Positions 9,694-19,700 of a stretch of DNA of 64,000 nucleotides are shown in pieces. The DNA lies in the NCBI RefSeq assembly GCF_001690595.1, contig NZ_LZHH01000053.1, positions 1 to 64,000 of the forward strand, read 5' to 3'. Position 1 is the stretch's first letter, and each line of letters opens with the position of its first letter. This DNA is from Gilliamella sp. Choc5-1. GTDB taxonomy: Bacteria; Pseudomonadota; Gammaproteobacteria; Enterobacterales; Orbaceae. Below the pieces are notes generated by a model. The model was not told the origin of the DNA, searched no databases, and worked only from the letters and a program-made list of their open reading frames with translations. Position numbers and translations under genes: made by a program.

Positions 9694-10524
9694 CTAGTAG
9701 CCATTTTGAGAAACATCTGGTAAAAACTGATTATCAGTTAATCGATACACATCACTCTCAATAGAGCCATCAGTATTAAGTGTAATTTCTCGCCAACCTG
9801 GAGCATCTTCACTTGATAATTGAAAATCATAACATTCGGGTTTAAATTGAAAACAAGTTGAAGGCGTTGCAAATGCCTTGCAATGATGCCAAACATAATC
9901 TTGTTTTTGATGAATATGTCCCCAACCAATTCCCTTTATATTAAAATGTTTTTGAATAATTTTCTCAAGTTGGTCTCTATTTTTTAAGATATGCTGATCT
10001 AACCAATGACAACCAGAATTAATAGGATGATGATGTAAAAAAACTAATACATTTCTAGAAGAATATTCAGTCAAAACATTATGCAAAAAATCAAGCTCAG
10101 ATTCTGGTAAAAAACCATAAGCCTGCCCTACAACTTGGCTATTTAACAAAACAATTAACCATTTACTTCCTAGCTGTACTATTTTGTTATCAGCAAGTTG
10201 GTAATTTGCAAAAACATCTTGCATATAAGTATAGTTATCATGATTACCAGCCAACCATACACAAGGCGTATTAAACTTATTTATTTGCTTAGCAAAACGA
10301 GCATAAGCTTTTTTAGAACCATCCTGCACAAAATCACCACTTGCCACAATCAAATCAAACTTCTTATTACTACGTTCAATTTCATTAATAACTGATAAAA
10401 AGCTAGCATTAGAATTAACGCCTAGCAACGAGCTATTATCATCAGAAAAAAGATGAGTATCAGTTATATGTAATATTTTACCGTAATTTTTATTCAAAAT
10501 TGGAAGTTTTAAAAATGACTCCAA
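9694..10524 (-). CDS. cpdA: 3',5'-cyclic-AMP phosphodiesterase CpdA
   Basis: Class III calcineurin-type phosphodiesterase that lowers cAMP. Metal-binding motifs are visible in order: HITDTH, ASGDFVQDG, AGNHDNY, LHHHPIN and GWGHIHQ. The initiator is TTG: there is no suitable ATG, a GAGGT site sits 6 bases upstream, and the resulting MESFLKLP matches the E. coli CpdA N-terminus MESLLTLP. The usual neighbour yqiB, which separates nudF and cpdA in E. coli, is absent; a 168-base gap without a convincing gene remains (10525-10692). Confidence 0.95.
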   Translation of the reverse strand: MESFLKLPILNKNYGKILHITDTHLFSDDNSSLLGVNSNASFLSVINEIERSNKKFDLIVASGDFVQDGSKKAYARFAKQINKFNTPCVWLAGNHDNYTYMQDVFANYQLADNKIVQLGSKWLIVLLNSQVVGQAYGFLPESELDFLHNVLTEYSSRNVLVFLHHHPINSGCHWLDQHILKNRDQLEKIIQKHFNIKGIGWGHIHQKQDYVWHHCKAFATPSTCFQFKPECYDFQLSSEDAPGWREITLNTDGSIESDVYRLTDNQFLPDVSQNGY

Positions 10525-10692
10525 AATTTACCTCAATTATTTATCAATCTATAATTATGGTTAATAATGTCAGCAACAAAATAAGCATTGTGACTGGGAA
10601 AATAATTTTTATTATAAATCCTAGTGTTATATTAAATTGTAAAATAGATCACACTTTTATGAAAGAAATAATTAAATCTATTTATTAAAAAC

Positions 10693-11334
10693 CTATTCCC
10701 ATTCTTTTTTTAATAACTCATGATTAAGCTCTAACCATTGAAGCGCAATAATGGATGCTGCATTATTAATAACTCCATCTTCTATCCATTGAAAAGCTTG
10801 AGAGCGACTTACAACATGAACTTTAATATCTTCATTTTCTTCTGCTAACCCATGAATGCCTTTAGCTGTTGATGAATCGACTTCACCTACCAAAATATGC
10901 AATTGTTCAGTCAAACCTCCTGGTGATGCTAAATAACTGATTATAGGTTTACATCGACCAACAGTAACTCCTGCTTCCTCCATAGCTTCTCGCCTTGCTA
11001 CATCTTCATATGATTCATTTTTATGATCCATCATGCCAGCAATAAGTTCTAACATCCAAGGACTACTTTGAGTTTCAATAGCTGCAATTCGAATTTGTTC
11101 AATTAATACAAGTTTATCACGTTTTGCATCATAAGCTAAAAGCACAACTGCATGACCTCGTTCCAAAATTTCACGAGTAACAACCTCGCTCATTGAACCA
11201 TCAAATTTACGATATTGAAAACGGTATTCAAATAAAGAAAAAAAACCTTTATACAAGATTCTCTTAGTCAAATTAACTACATCATTTTTATCAAAATGGA
11301 CTGGATTGCTTTTAATTTTCATATAAAACCCCAA
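10693..11334 (-). CDS. nudF: ADP-ribose pyrophosphatase
   Basis: Nudix hydrolase that cleaves ADP-ribose to AMP and ribose-5-phosphate. The Nudix box is intact (GMMDHKNESYEDVARREA followed by MEEAG), preceded by ELIA, and ASPGGLTEQLHILVGEV is characteristic of the ADP-ribose branch. 213 residues (E. coli 209). Divergent from tolC across 126 bases and upstream of cpdA, reproducing the enterobacterial tolC/nudF arrangement. Confidence 0.95.
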   Translation of the reverse strand: MGFYMKIKSNPVHFDKNDVVNLTKRILYKGFFSLFEYRFQYRKFDGSMSEVVTREILERGHAVVLLAYDAKRDKLVLIEQIRIAAIETQSSPWMLELIAGMMDHKNESYEDVARREAMEEAGVTVGRCKPIISYLASPGGLTEQLHILVGEVDSSTAKGIHGLAEENEDIKVHVVSRSQAFQWIEDGVINNAASIIALQWLELNHELLKKEWE

Positions 11335-11460
11335 ATTTAAATTGAATTTGAATAAAAAGTGCGAATAGAGATAAACTATGCTTACTATATGCTAATTATC
11401 TGTTAAAATTAAGACATTAAAAATACTACTATATTTTAATGATTTTTAAAGAGAAGATTG

Positions 11461-12807
11461 ATGAAAAAAACTTTAACTTTTTTAGTTGGCTTAATGTTAA
11501 GCCAATCTGTCTTTGCTGAAAATTTAATACAAGTTTATGAACAAGCAAAAGAAACAAATCCAGATCTACGCAGTTCATTAGCTGAAAAAAACAAAGCGTA
11601 TGCAGCAATTTCAGGCTCTAGAGCAAGTTTGCTACCGCAAATTGGTTTAAGTGCTTCTTATGGTGTCTCTCATGGCCGACGTGATACAAGTGGTATAAAA
11701 TCTAAAAGTGGTAACTTATACCAAGTAGCAATATCGCAAAGCATTTTTAACTTCTCAAATTGGAAAGCTTTAGATATTACTAAAAAACAAGCAAGTATTG
11801 CAGATATTGCTTATCAATACCAAGGTCAAACATTAATCTTAAATACTTCTGTTGCTTATTTTAATGTGTTAAAAGCGATTGATGCATTAAGCTTTATTGA
11901 TGCACAGAAAAAAGCAATTGGGCGCCAGTTAGAACAAACTCGTCAAAAATTCCAAGTCGGATTAGCAACAATTGAAGACGTACAAAATGCCCAAGCTAAC
12001 CATGACTTAACTGTTGCACAACAAGTAAATGCATTAAATGAGCTAAATAATGCAATTGAAGATTTACGCCAAATAAGTGGTCGTTTTTATTCAAGTTTAG
12101 CAAGTATTAATACCAATACATTTAAAACTGAGCCGCCAACACAAATCAGTAAATTATTAAAAAAATCCGAAACATCTAATCTTAATTTATTAACAATGAG
12201 GTTAAATCAAGACATAGCGCGTGAACAAATCAAACTCTCACAAGCAGGTCATTTACCAACAGCAAGTTTAGATGCATCAACCAATTTAAATAAAACTGAT
12301 AGATATGGTAACAACGTAGCACCTGGAGCACATGGTGGAAAATCTTATTCGGGGAATAACTATGTTGGCGTCAGTTTAAACCTACCTATATTTTCAGGTG
12401 GTGCAACAATGTCTAAAGTTGAACAAGCGCAACAAAATTACGTGAGCTTCAGCGAAAAACTAGAAAGCACCAATCGTAGAGTGATTAACCAAGTACGCTC
12501 ATCGTACAACAATATTTCGTCATCTATTAGTGCAATCAAAGCTTATCAACAAGCTGTTGTTTCTGCACAAAGTTCATTAGAATCAACAAACGCTGGTTAT
12601 CTAGCAGGAACACGAACAATTGTTGACGTATTAAATGCTACAACACAGCTGTACAGTTCAAAACAGCGCTTATCTGATGCAAAATATAATTATTTAACTA
12701 GCCTACTCCAATTAAAATATGCAGTAGGGACCTTAACCTCTGACGATTTAGTCTATCTAAACAACATGTTAGGAAAAGAAATTAGCACTTTAGTATCCAT
12801 AAAATAA
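11461..12807 (+). CDS. tolC: Outer membrane efflux channel TolC
   Basis: Trimeric outer-membrane exit duct for tripartite pumps and type I secretion. Signal peptide MKKTLTFLVGLMLSQSVFA is followed by AENLIQVYEQAKETNPDLRSS as in TolC. The two repeats typical of the family are visible (GLATIEDVQNAQA and GTRTIVDVLNATT). 448 residues, shorter than E. coli because the variable C-terminal tail is reduced. A TTG lies immediately before the ATG at 11461; the ATG is chosen because AAAGAGAAG gives good spacing. A strong terminator follows. Confidence 0.96.
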   Translation: MKKTLTFLVGLMLSQSVFAENLIQVYEQAKETNPDLRSSLAEKNKAYAAISGSRASLLPQIGLSASYGVSHGRRDTSGIKSKSGNLYQVAISQSIFNFSNWKALDITKKQASIADIAYQYQGQTLILNTSVAYFNVLKAIDALSFIDAQKKAIGRQLEQTRQKFQVGLATIEDVQNAQANHDLTVAQQVNALNELNNAIEDLRQISGRFYSSLASINTNTFKTEPPTQISKLLKKSETSNLNLLTMRLNQDIAREQIKLSQAGHLPTASLDASTNLNKTDRYGNNVAPGAHGGKSYSGNNYVGVSLNLPIFSGGATMSKVEQAQQNYVSFSEKLESTNRRVINQVRSSYNNISSSISAIKAYQQAVVSAQSSLESTNAGYLAGTRTIVDVLNATTQLYSSKQRLSDAKYNYLTSLLQLKYAVGTLTSDDLVYLNNMLGKEISTLVSIK

Positions 12808-12828
12808 TTATCGCATTAGTTATGTAAT

Positions 12829-12856
12829 AAAAAAGGCGAAATAATCGCCTTTTTTA
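12829..12856 (+). terminator. intrinsic terminator after tolC
   Basis: A-rich run, GGCGA / TCGCC stem extended by A:T pairs around a 5-base loop (AATAA), then T6. From here to 13022 I see no gene, only AT-rich sequence. Confidence 0.88.
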
Positions 12857-13022
12857 TTATGTTTTAAATATAATTATCACTTGAAAACAAATTTAATTGT
12901 AGAAAATGCTGTTTATATTAATCTATATAAAGAATTAATATATTCTTCAAAAAGAAAAGGTTGGAAGATTTTGTAAATTAGAAAAATTAAGTGTTTTATA
13001 TTTAAAAAAATGATTAGCTAAA

Positions 13023-13056
13023 ACATCTTAACAAGTATATTAACTTGTTAAGATGT
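13023..13056 (-). terminator. perfect 14 bp inverted repeat after metG
   Basis: Arms at 13023-13036 and 13043-13056 are exact reverse complements (ACATCTTAACAAGT) with a 6-base loop. It lies 24 bases beyond the metG stop. On the minus strand it is followed by T-rich sequence, so it probably ends metG transcription. Confidence 0.65.
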
Positions 13057-13079
13057 GACTTCTATAATAAAGGTATCAA

Positions 13080-15107
13080 TTACGAAATTCGCATTCCTGG
13101 TTTAGCACCACTATCTGGTGATAGTAGGTACACACCTTCATCATCACCTTTACCACTCGCACAAAGCACCATACCTTCAGAAATACCAAAGCGCATTTTA
13201 CGAGGAGCTAAGTTAGCAATCATAATAGTTAAACGCCCAATTAACACCTCTGGGTCAGGATAAAACTGCTTGATACCTGAAAACACATTACGGGTTTCGT
13301 CACCAATATCAAGCGTTAATTGAAGTAATTTATCGGATCCTTCAACAAAGCAAGCATGTTTAATTAAAGCAACGCGCATATCGACTTTAGCAAAATCATC
13401 AAAATTAATCGTGTCAGCGATAGGCTCTGCAACTTTAGGTTTTGCCGGTTGGGCTAATGCAGCTTGTTGTTTTGTTTCTTCAATCATGTTTGTAATTTTA
13501 TCCATATCAATACGATTAAATAAAGCTTTAAACTGATTAATTTTATGACTTGTTAAAGCATTATCAATTTCATTCCATTCTAATTTGCTATTTAAAAATG
13601 CTTCTGTACGTTCAGCCAATGAAGGCACAATTGGTTTTAAATAGGTCATTAAGATGCGGAATAAGTGAATTCCCATTGAGCAAATATCTTGCAACACTTG
13701 ATCTTGCCCTTCTTGTTTAGCAACCACCCAAGGTGCCTTTTCGTCAATATAGCGGTTAGCTTCGTCAGCAAGTGCCATAATTTCACGTATTGCCTTGCCT
13801 GATTCGCGTTGTTCAAAATAATCAGCAATCACTTTTGCTTTTTCAACAAACAAGGAATACAGTTCAGGCTCTGCCACTTTATCTGATAATTTGCCGCCAA
13901 AGCGTTTATAAATAAAACCAGCCGAACGCGAAGCAATATTAACAACTTTATTAACTAAATCACTATTTACACGTTGAACAAAGTCTTCTAAATTTAAGTC
14001 AATATCATCAATGTGTGACGACAATTTAGCCGCATAATAATAACGTAAACAATCAGGATCTAAATGTTTTAGATAGGTACTTGCTTGAATAAAAGTACCG
14101 CGTGATTTAGACATTTTTGCACCATCAACAGTCACATAACCATGTACAAAAATATTGGAAGGCTTGCGATATTCGCTACCTTCAAGCATTGCTGGCCAAA
14201 ATAAGCTGTGGAAATAAACAATATCTTTACCAATGAAGTGATACAGTTCTGTATTTGAATTTTTGTCCCAAAACTCATCAAAAATTGGTTTATTTTGTTT
14301 ATTACAGTAATTTAAGAAAGATCCCATATAACCAATTGGCGCATCTAACCAAACATAAAAATACTTACCTGGAGCATCGGGGATCTCAAATCCAAAATAA
14401 GGTGCATCACGGCTAATATCCCACGGCTGTAAGCCTGATTCAAACCACTCTTGCATTTTATTAGCAACTTGGTCTTGTAGTGTCCCTGAGCGAATCCACT
14501 CTTGTAACATATTTGAAAAAGCCGGAAGATCGAAAAAGAAATGTTCTGACTCTTTTAAAATTGGTGTCGCCCCCGAAACCACAGACTTAGGATTAATTAA
14601 ATCAATCGGATTGTAAGTTGCACTACACACTTCACAGTTATCGCCATATTGATCTGGGGCTTTACAACGTGGACAAGTACCTTTTACAAAGCGATCTGGT
14701 AAAAACATCTGTTTTTCAGGATCAAATAGCTGTGAAATAACTTTAGTTTTAATATAACCATTCGCTTTCAAATGTTTATAAATTTGCTCTGATATCTCAC
14801 GATTTTCTGGGCTATGGGTTGAATGGTAATTATCATAACTAATATTAAAGCCAGAAAAATCACGTTGATGTTCGGTTTTAACTTCACTAATCATTTGCTC
14901 TGGAGTAATCCCCAATTGCTGAGCCTTGAGCATAATTGGCGTGCCATGGGCATCATCAGCACAAATAAAATAGATCTCATTACCACGCATACGTTGATAG
15001 CGTACCCATACATCAGCTTGAATGTGTTCTAGCATATGACCTAAGTGAATTGCACCATTGGCATAAGGAAGTGCACAAGTCACCAATATTTTGCGTTGAG
15101 TTGTCAT
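13080..15107 (-). CDS. metG: Methionyl-tRNA synthetase
   Basis: Class I synthetase charging tRNA-Met. HIGH motif is HLGH (residues 22-25) in [24 protein letters not shown] motif is present exactly as KMSKSRG. The zinc knuckle [17 protein letters not shown] is intact. After the anticodon-binding helices, a linker ([14 protein letters not shown]) leads to the C-terminal EMAPII-like tRNA-binding/dimerisation domain ([12 protein letters not shown] to the end). 675 residues (E. coli 677). Divergent from apbC, the conserved metG-mrp pair. Confidence 0.97.
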   Translation of the reverse strand: MTTQRKILVTCALPYANGAIHLGHMLEHIQADVWVRYQRMRGNEIYFICADDAHGTPIMLKAQQLGITPEQMISEVKTEHQRDFSGFNISYDNYHSTHSPENREISEQIYKHLKANGYIKTKVISQLFDPEKQMFLPDRFVKGTCPRCKAPDQYGDNCEVCSATYNPIDLINPKSVVSGATPILKESEHFFFDLPAFSNMLQEWIRSGTLQDQVANKMQEWFESGLQPWDISRDAPYFGFEIPDAPGKYFYVWLDAPIGYMGSFLNYCNKQNKPIFDEFWDKNSNTELYHFIGKDIVYFHSLFWPAMLEGSEYRKPSNIFVHGYVTVDGAKMSKSRGTFIQASTYLKHLDPDCLRYYYAAKLSSHIDDIDLNLEDFVQRVNSDLVNKVVNIASRSAGFIYKRFGGKLSDKVAEPELYSLFVEKAKVIADYFEQRESGKAIREIMALADEANRYIDEKAPWVVAKQEGQDQVLQDICSMGIHLFRILMTYLKPIVPSLAERTEAFLNSKLEWNEIDNALTSHKINQFKALFNRIDMDKITNMIEETKQQAALAQPAKPKVAEPIADTINFDDFAKVDMRVALIKHACFVEGSDKLLQLTLDIGDETRNVFSGIKQFYPDPEVLIGRLTIMIANLAPRKMRFGISEGMVLCASGKGDDEGVYLLSPDSGAKPGMRIS

Positions 15108-15356
15108 GTTGATTTATTACCCTTTTTTACATAATGGCAGAAATAGTACATCAATCGTGGGATTATCGCTAGATTTATGCCATAATTTGATAAAATTTAT
15201 ATACTCAATTCATATTTCAAACAGAAAATAATCATTTTTATGAGGGTAACCAATTTACTGTTTACCGCCTTATAATTTAAGGTATTTTACGCTTTTAATA
15301 CAAGGTAATTGGAAATAAAACGAGTATAAATACTGAGGCATAAAGAGATAACCATA

Positions 15357-16430
15357 ATGAACACTGAAGTAAAAAAAATTCTTGAAAATTTTATTCATTC
15401 AACTCTACAAAAAAATTTACTTGAACTCGAGGCAATAAAAAAATGCGAAATAGTTAATCACCACTTAACTATAAATTTAACAATGCCTTTCGCTTGGCAA
15501 TCTACTTTTAAAGAATTGAAAAAAATAACCACTCCAAAATTGCTTAAACTTAACAGCGTTAATGAAGTTGACTGGCATATTGAATATAAAATTGCTACTT
15601 TAAAACGTGCTAATAACCAAAATGCCATTAATAATATAAAAAACATTATCGCGATAAGCTCAGGAAAAGGCGGTGTGGGTAAATCATCAACAGCGGTCAA
15701 TCTTGCGCTAGCTTTACAAAAACAAGGCGCTAAAGTGGGGATTTTAGATGCAGATATTTATGGTCCCTCGATCCCAACCATGCTAGGTACAGAAAACCAG
15801 CAACCATTAACACCCGATAATAAACATATGACACCAATCATGGCATATGGGCTTGCTAGTAATTCCATTGGTTATTTGGTTGATCCTAATGGTGCCATGG
15901 TATGGCGTGGACCTATGGCAAGTAAAGCACTATTACAGATTTTACAAGATACGCTTTGGCCAGAACTCGACTATCTTGTCATTGATATGCCTCCAGGTAC
16001 AGGGGATATCCAATTAACCCTAGCGCAAAACATTCCAGTTACTGCTGCTGTGATTATCACAACTCCTCAAGATATTGCTTTAATCGATGCAAAAAAAGGT
16101 ATTACCATGTTTAATAAAGTAAACATACCAACACTAGGAATTATTGAAAACATGAGTTACCACATTTGCGAACATTGTGGACATCATGAGGCCATCTTTG
16201 GTGAAGGTGGTGCAAAACATTTAGCTGAGCAATATCAAACCAAATTGCTAGGGCAAATTCCACTTCAAAAAATGTTACGCCAAGATCTTGATACAGGAAA
16301 GCCCACTGTTATTAACCACCCTGATAGCGAATTTAGCCAACTTTATTATCAAATAGCAGGAAGTATTGCTAGTGAGTTATATTGGCAAGGTGAAGCTATT
16401 TTGCCTGATATCCCTTTTAAAACTATATAA
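15357..16430 (+). CDS. apbC: Iron-sulfur cluster carrier protein ApbC/Mrp
   Basis: P-loop ATPase that binds and transfers Fe-S clusters. Residues 1-95 form the N-terminal DUF59-like region; the deviant Walker A is SGKGGVGKSSTAVN, Switch/Walker B regions are DADIYGPSIPTMLG and DMPPGTGD, and the cluster-binding CEHCGHHE contains the CxxC. 357 residues (E. coli Mrp 369). Located divergently from metG as in enterobacteria. Start ATG follows AGATAACCATA, a weak ribosome binding site. Confidence 0.95.
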   Translation: MNTEVKKILENFIHSTLQKNLLELEAIKKCEIVNHHLTINLTMPFAWQSTFKELKKITTPKLLKLNSVNEVDWHIEYKIATLKRANNQNAINNIKNIIAISSGKGGVGKSSTAVNLALALQKQGAKVGILDADIYGPSIPTMLGTENQQPLTPDNKHMTPIMAYGLASNSIGYLVDPNGAMVWRGPMASKALLQILQDTLWPELDYLVIDMPPGTGDIQLTLAQNIPVTAAVIITTPQDIALIDAKKGITMFNKVNIPTLGIIENMSYHICEHCGHHEAIFGEGGAKHLAEQYQTKLLGQIPLQKMLRQDLDTGKPTVINHPDSEFSQLYYQIAGSIASELYWQGEAILPDIPFKTI

Positions 16431-16440
16431 ATTTAAAATC

Positions 16441-16476
16441 GATATATTGGCTACTAAATATAATAGCCAATATATC
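16441..16476. terminator. perfect 13 bp inverted repeat between convergent genes
   Basis: GATATATTGGCTA and its exact reverse complement flank a 10-base loop, 10 bases after the apbC stop and before the end of the convergent phosphatase gene. It lacks a clear T tract, so it is terminator-like but unproven. Confidence 0.5.
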
Positions 16477-16567
16477 AAGATGAAATTTAAATAATAATGT
16501 GTAAATAATCCAGCATTTTTCAATAAATAATTCAAATAATAATCAATATGACACCAATCAGTATCTA

Positions 16568-17308
16568 CTATTTTAAATGACTAAACTCCTCCTTCGCCTT
16601 AATTAATTGTTGAGTAAATTCCGAGTTTGTATGTAGCTGAGCCACAACAGCCGCTGCCATAATCTTTGCAGCATCGACATCGCTTTGCCAATGATAACCA
16701 CAAATCACCCTACTTTCGCCTATTTCATAACCACGCTTAAAAATTTCATTTTGTCTATCTGGATTGATTTCAGCAAGTACTAGCGAAATAGCAAATCCCA
16801 TTGTAGTATGGCCTGATGGATAAGAGCCATTAGTTGATAATGTTTTTTCATCTTCTGGACGACAAGTTGGCTCATTAAAAAAAGAAAATGGTCTAACTCG
16901 ATTATAAAAATTTTTAGCAGAACGAGTCGCCAGATCACCGGCATCTTCTTTCATCGTAGTAATGAGTTTATAAATCTCGGGAGTTGTAGTTATAGAAATT
17001 TCAGATCCAAAAGAGGAGGAAAACTGTTTGGCTATATTATCCTTACTAGAATCAGCATCTAAATAAGCTTGATGTCCTCGTTCAGAATTACGAAGTGACT
17101 TACCCCAATCGTACATCGCTTTATCCCTAAGAAAATCAACACTATTAAAAGAAGGAGGAGGAGGTAATAAAAATAAACTATTAGGCGATTGATTTTCTGT
17201 AAGGTAAAAATCTTGTGGATTAGTCGTCACATCTTTAATATTATTGGCATAAACATTTGTAGATATTAAAGCACACATAATAATACTGTTTACAAAGATT
17301 TTTTGCAT
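16568..17308 (-). CDS. Secreted class A non-specific acid phosphatase (PAP2 family)
   Basis: Periplasmic phosphatase of the PhoN/PhoC type. Signal peptide MQKIFVNSIIMCALISTNVYA precedes the mature protein. The three PAP2 active-site blocks are complete: KNFYNRVRP (KxxxxxxRP), GSYPSGHT (PSGH, also the class A signature) and SRVICGYHWQSD (SRxxxxxHxxxD). The ATG at 17308 is preferred over one at 17332 because AAGGAA precedes it and the signal peptide then starts at residue 1. About 246 residues, normal for the family. Substrate cannot be told. A perfect CRP site lies upstream in the intergenic region. Confidence 0.9.
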   Translation of the reverse strand: MQKIFVNSIIMCALISTNVYANNIKDVTTNPQDFYLTENQSPNSLFLLPPPPSFNSVDFLRDKAMYDWGKSLRNSERGHQAYLDADSSKDNIAKQFSSSFGSEISITTTPEIYKLITTMKEDAGDLATRSAKNFYNRVRPFSFFNEPTCRPEDEKTLSTNGSYPSGHTTMGFAISLVLAEINPDRQNEIFKRGYEIGESRVICGYHWQSDVDAAKIMAAAVVAQLHTNSEFTQQLIKAKEEFSHLK

Positions 17309-17535
17309 ATAAGTTTCCTTATTAAAAAGCACTATAATTCTCGGTAACCAACACCAACAACTTATGATAACTAACCTGCTTATTTAAATAGGTTAATTGT
17401 CCTATAAGATAACTAAGTAATAAATATTTCTTATTTTAAGCATATCAATGTGGTTATTTAACAACATTCACCAATTAATAGCTTAGTTAATCATAAAAAT
17501 AATTTCTTTATTAATAAACAAACCAATTTTTTATA

Positions 17536-17551
17536 TGTGATAACTATCACA
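17536..17551. promoter_or_regulatory. perfect CRP-binding site
   Basis: TGTGATAACTATCACA matches TGTGA-N6-TCACA at all ten defined bases. It sits in the 450-base divergent gap between the acid phosphatase (start 17308) and tpx (start 17761), about 220-235 bases from each start codon, so which gene it serves is uncertain. The rest of 17309-17760 is AT-rich with no gene seen. Confidence 0.75.
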
Positions 17552-17760
17552 TTTATTTTTATTGAAATTTTTTGACTTATCATTGCTCACTAAATTGAGT
17601 AATCAAAAATTTTATTCATTGGATAAATCATCAAATCTAGCATAATATGAATATGACAGCTGAATAATGCTAAATTTATATTAAATAAAGCTGTAAAACT
17701 TCAATAAGTTCACTCTATCGAAACAACGTTATTAGTAGTCACAACACTAAGGAAACTGTT

Positions 17761-18273
17761 ATGCAAAAAAGAGTTAATGAAATCACCATGCGCGGAGCAC
17801 CTATTACTTTGTTAGGCACACAAATTAAAGTTGGCGACACAGCGCCCAATTTTATCGTGCAAGATTTAAAAATGAAGCCCATTAAATTGTCCGATTTTAA
17901 AGGTAAAATCAGAATTATTAATTCGGTTCCATCCATTGATACCTCAGTATGTAGTGCTCAAGTGCATCGCTTTAACGTCGAAGCGGCAAAATTAAAAGAC
18001 ACAGTGATATTTTCAATTAGCGTCGATTTACCTTTTGCCTTAAATCGCTACTGTGCTGCTGAAGGTATTGATGCCGTTAAAGTCACCTCAGATCATAAAG
18101 AACTCAACTTTGGTTTAAAATATGGAGTTGTTATTGAAGAGTTGCGATTACTTTCTCGATCTGTATTTGTCATTGATAAAAACGACAAAATTGTTTATGT
18201 GGAATATGTCAAAGAAACCTCTTCTGAACCTGATTATGACAAAGTCCTAGCTGCAGCTAAAGCACTAGAATAA
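17761..18273 (+). CDS. tpx: Thiol peroxidase (2-Cys, atypical)
   Basis: Periplasm-associated or cytosolic peroxiredoxin that reduces peroxides using thioredoxin. The peroxidatic cysteine is in SIDTSVCSAQVHRFN and the resolving cysteine in PFALNRYCAAEGID, both expected in Tpx. 170 residues (E. coli 168), N-terminus resembling TITMRGNPVTLLGT-type Tpx starts. AAGGAAACTGTT precedes the ATG. Monocistronic, preceded by a long regulatory gap. Confidence 0.95.
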   Translation: MQKRVNEITMRGAPITLLGTQIKVGDTAPNFIVQDLKMKPIKLSDFKGKIRIINSVPSIDTSVCSAQVHRFNVEAAKLKDTVIFSISVDLPFALNRYCAAEGIDAVKVTSDHKELNFGLKYGVVIEELRLLSRSVFVIDKNDKIVYVEYVKETSSEPDYDKVLAAAKALE

Positions 18274-18413
18274 ATCGCTATAATGAAACATCGCCCTCAA
18301 ATACTAATATTGGTGGCGATTAAGTTTAAGATTTATTCTTAGCAACTATTTAATAGACAAACATATTCAGTTATAATCAAAAGTAATCTAATATTCCCTC
18401 CAAAATCTTAATC

Positions 18414-19595
18414 ATGAATAATAGTATTAACCGATCTCGGGTTTGGTCATCAATTCTTTGTCTTGCATTTGCGGCATTTATTTTTAATACAACGGAATTT
18501 GTACCTGTCGGACTATTACCCAATATTGCTGAAAGCTTTTCAATGGACGTAGCTCATGCTGGATTACTACTCACAATTTATGCATGGGCTGTTTCGTTAT
18601 TATCATTGCCACTCACAGTATTAACATCAAAAATAGAACGGAGAAAGCTACTCATTTTTTTATTTTGCCTATTTATAGGTAGTCATATTTTAGCTGGAGT
18701 CGCATGGAATTTTTACAGCTTAATGATAGCAAGAATTGGTATTGCTTGTGCTCATGCTGTATTTTGGGCAATTACAACACCTCTAGCGGTTCGGTTAGCA
18801 CCCAATGGGAAAAAAGCTAAAGCAATGGGATTTATTGTTATTGGCGTATCAATGGCAACTATATTAGGTATCCCCATCGGTACAATCATAGGGCAACTTG
18901 TCGGCTGGCGAGTGACTTTTTTATGTATTGCTGGTATCGCTTTTTGCGTGATGATATTACTACTCCGCTTATTGCCTACTGTACCAAGCATGAATATTAT
19001 TTCTATCAAAGATATTCCGCATGTATTAAAACGTCCTATACTGCTAAACATTTATTTATTAATTGCCATTATTATTGCAGGTCACTTTACTGCCTATACC
19101 TATATTACGCCATTCATGAAAAATATTGGTGGATTTAATCAAAATGTTATCGTCCTTTTATTATTAGTTGTAGGTTTTTCTGGAATGATTGGTAGCGTTA
19201 TTTTTGCAAAATATGCTGAAAAGAATCCAACCGCAATTTTCATCATCCCTATGCTATTACTGATTACTTGCTTATTATCGCTTTATGTCTGTTCATTAAC
19301 GCTTTATACTGCAATTATTCAATGTTTGATTTGGGGACTTTCCATTACAATTATTGGAATGGTTATGCAAAGTAAAGTAATTGATGCCGCACCCGATGCC
19401 ACAGATATAGCCACTTCAGTCTATTCTGGTATTTTCAATATTGGAATAGGAGGCGGTGCTTTTATAGGCAGTAAGGTATTAATTTTACTTTCAATTGATT
19501 ACATTGGTTATGTTGGTGCGTGTTTTGTCATCATCGCACTAATATTATTCTACTTTTTCTCTAGAAAATTGTGGAATAATAAAACAGTCATTTAA
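18414..19595 (+). CDS. sotB: Sugar efflux MFS transporter, SotB-like
   Basis: Twelve-helix major facilitator of the DHA1 class. The helix 1 motif FNTTEFVPVGLLPNIAESF, the TPLAVRLAPNGKKAKAMG stretch and overall length (393; E. coli SotB 396) match SotB/YdeA, which exports arabinose and IPTG-type sugars in E. coli. The substrate here is inferred from the family only. Stands alone between tpx and the convergent uup. Confidence 0.85.
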   Translation: MNNSINRSRVWSSILCLAFAAFIFNTTEFVPVGLLPNIAESFSMDVAHAGLLLTIYAWAVSLLSLPLTVLTSKIERRKLLIFLFCLFIGSHILAGVAWNFYSLMIARIGIACAHAVFWAITTPLAVRLAPNGKKAKAMGFIVIGVSMATILGIPIGTIIGQLVGWRVTFLCIAGIAFCVMILLLRLLPTVPSMNIISIKDIPHVLKRPILLNIYLLIAIIIAGHFTAYTYITPFMKNIGGFNQNVIVLLLLVVGFSGMIGSVIFAKYAEKNPTAIFIIPMLLLITCLLSLYVCSLTLYTAIIQCLIWGLSITIIGMVMQSKVIDAAPDATDIATSVYSGIFNIGIGGGAFIGSKVLILLSIDYIGYVGACFVIIALILFYFFSRKLWNNKTVI

Positions 19596-19643
19596 AAAAG
19601 GGTTATGTAAAAAATATTATATAAAAACCTTAGGGTAAGAAAA

Positions 19644-19681
19644 CAGCATTATTTATTTTATAACACAAATAAATAATGCTG
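19644..19681 (-). terminator. intrinsic terminator after uup
   Basis: Perfect 14 bp inverted repeat (CAGCATTATTTATT with AATAAATAATGCTG) around a 10-base loop, followed on the minus strand by TTTTCTTA. It sits 20 bases beyond the uup stop. Confidence 0.75.
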
Positions 19682-19700
19682 AAAAATACTAACACTTACC

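Noticed and set aside
10500-10688. 62-codon plus-strand frame between cpdA and nudF
   Set aside because: AT-rich, no ribosome site, starts inside the cpdA 5' end on the opposite strand, no resemblance to YqiB.
18274-18413. Terminator after tpx (ATCGCC/GGCGAT)
   Set aside because: Only six pairs around a 19-base loop and no T tract; too weak to annotate.
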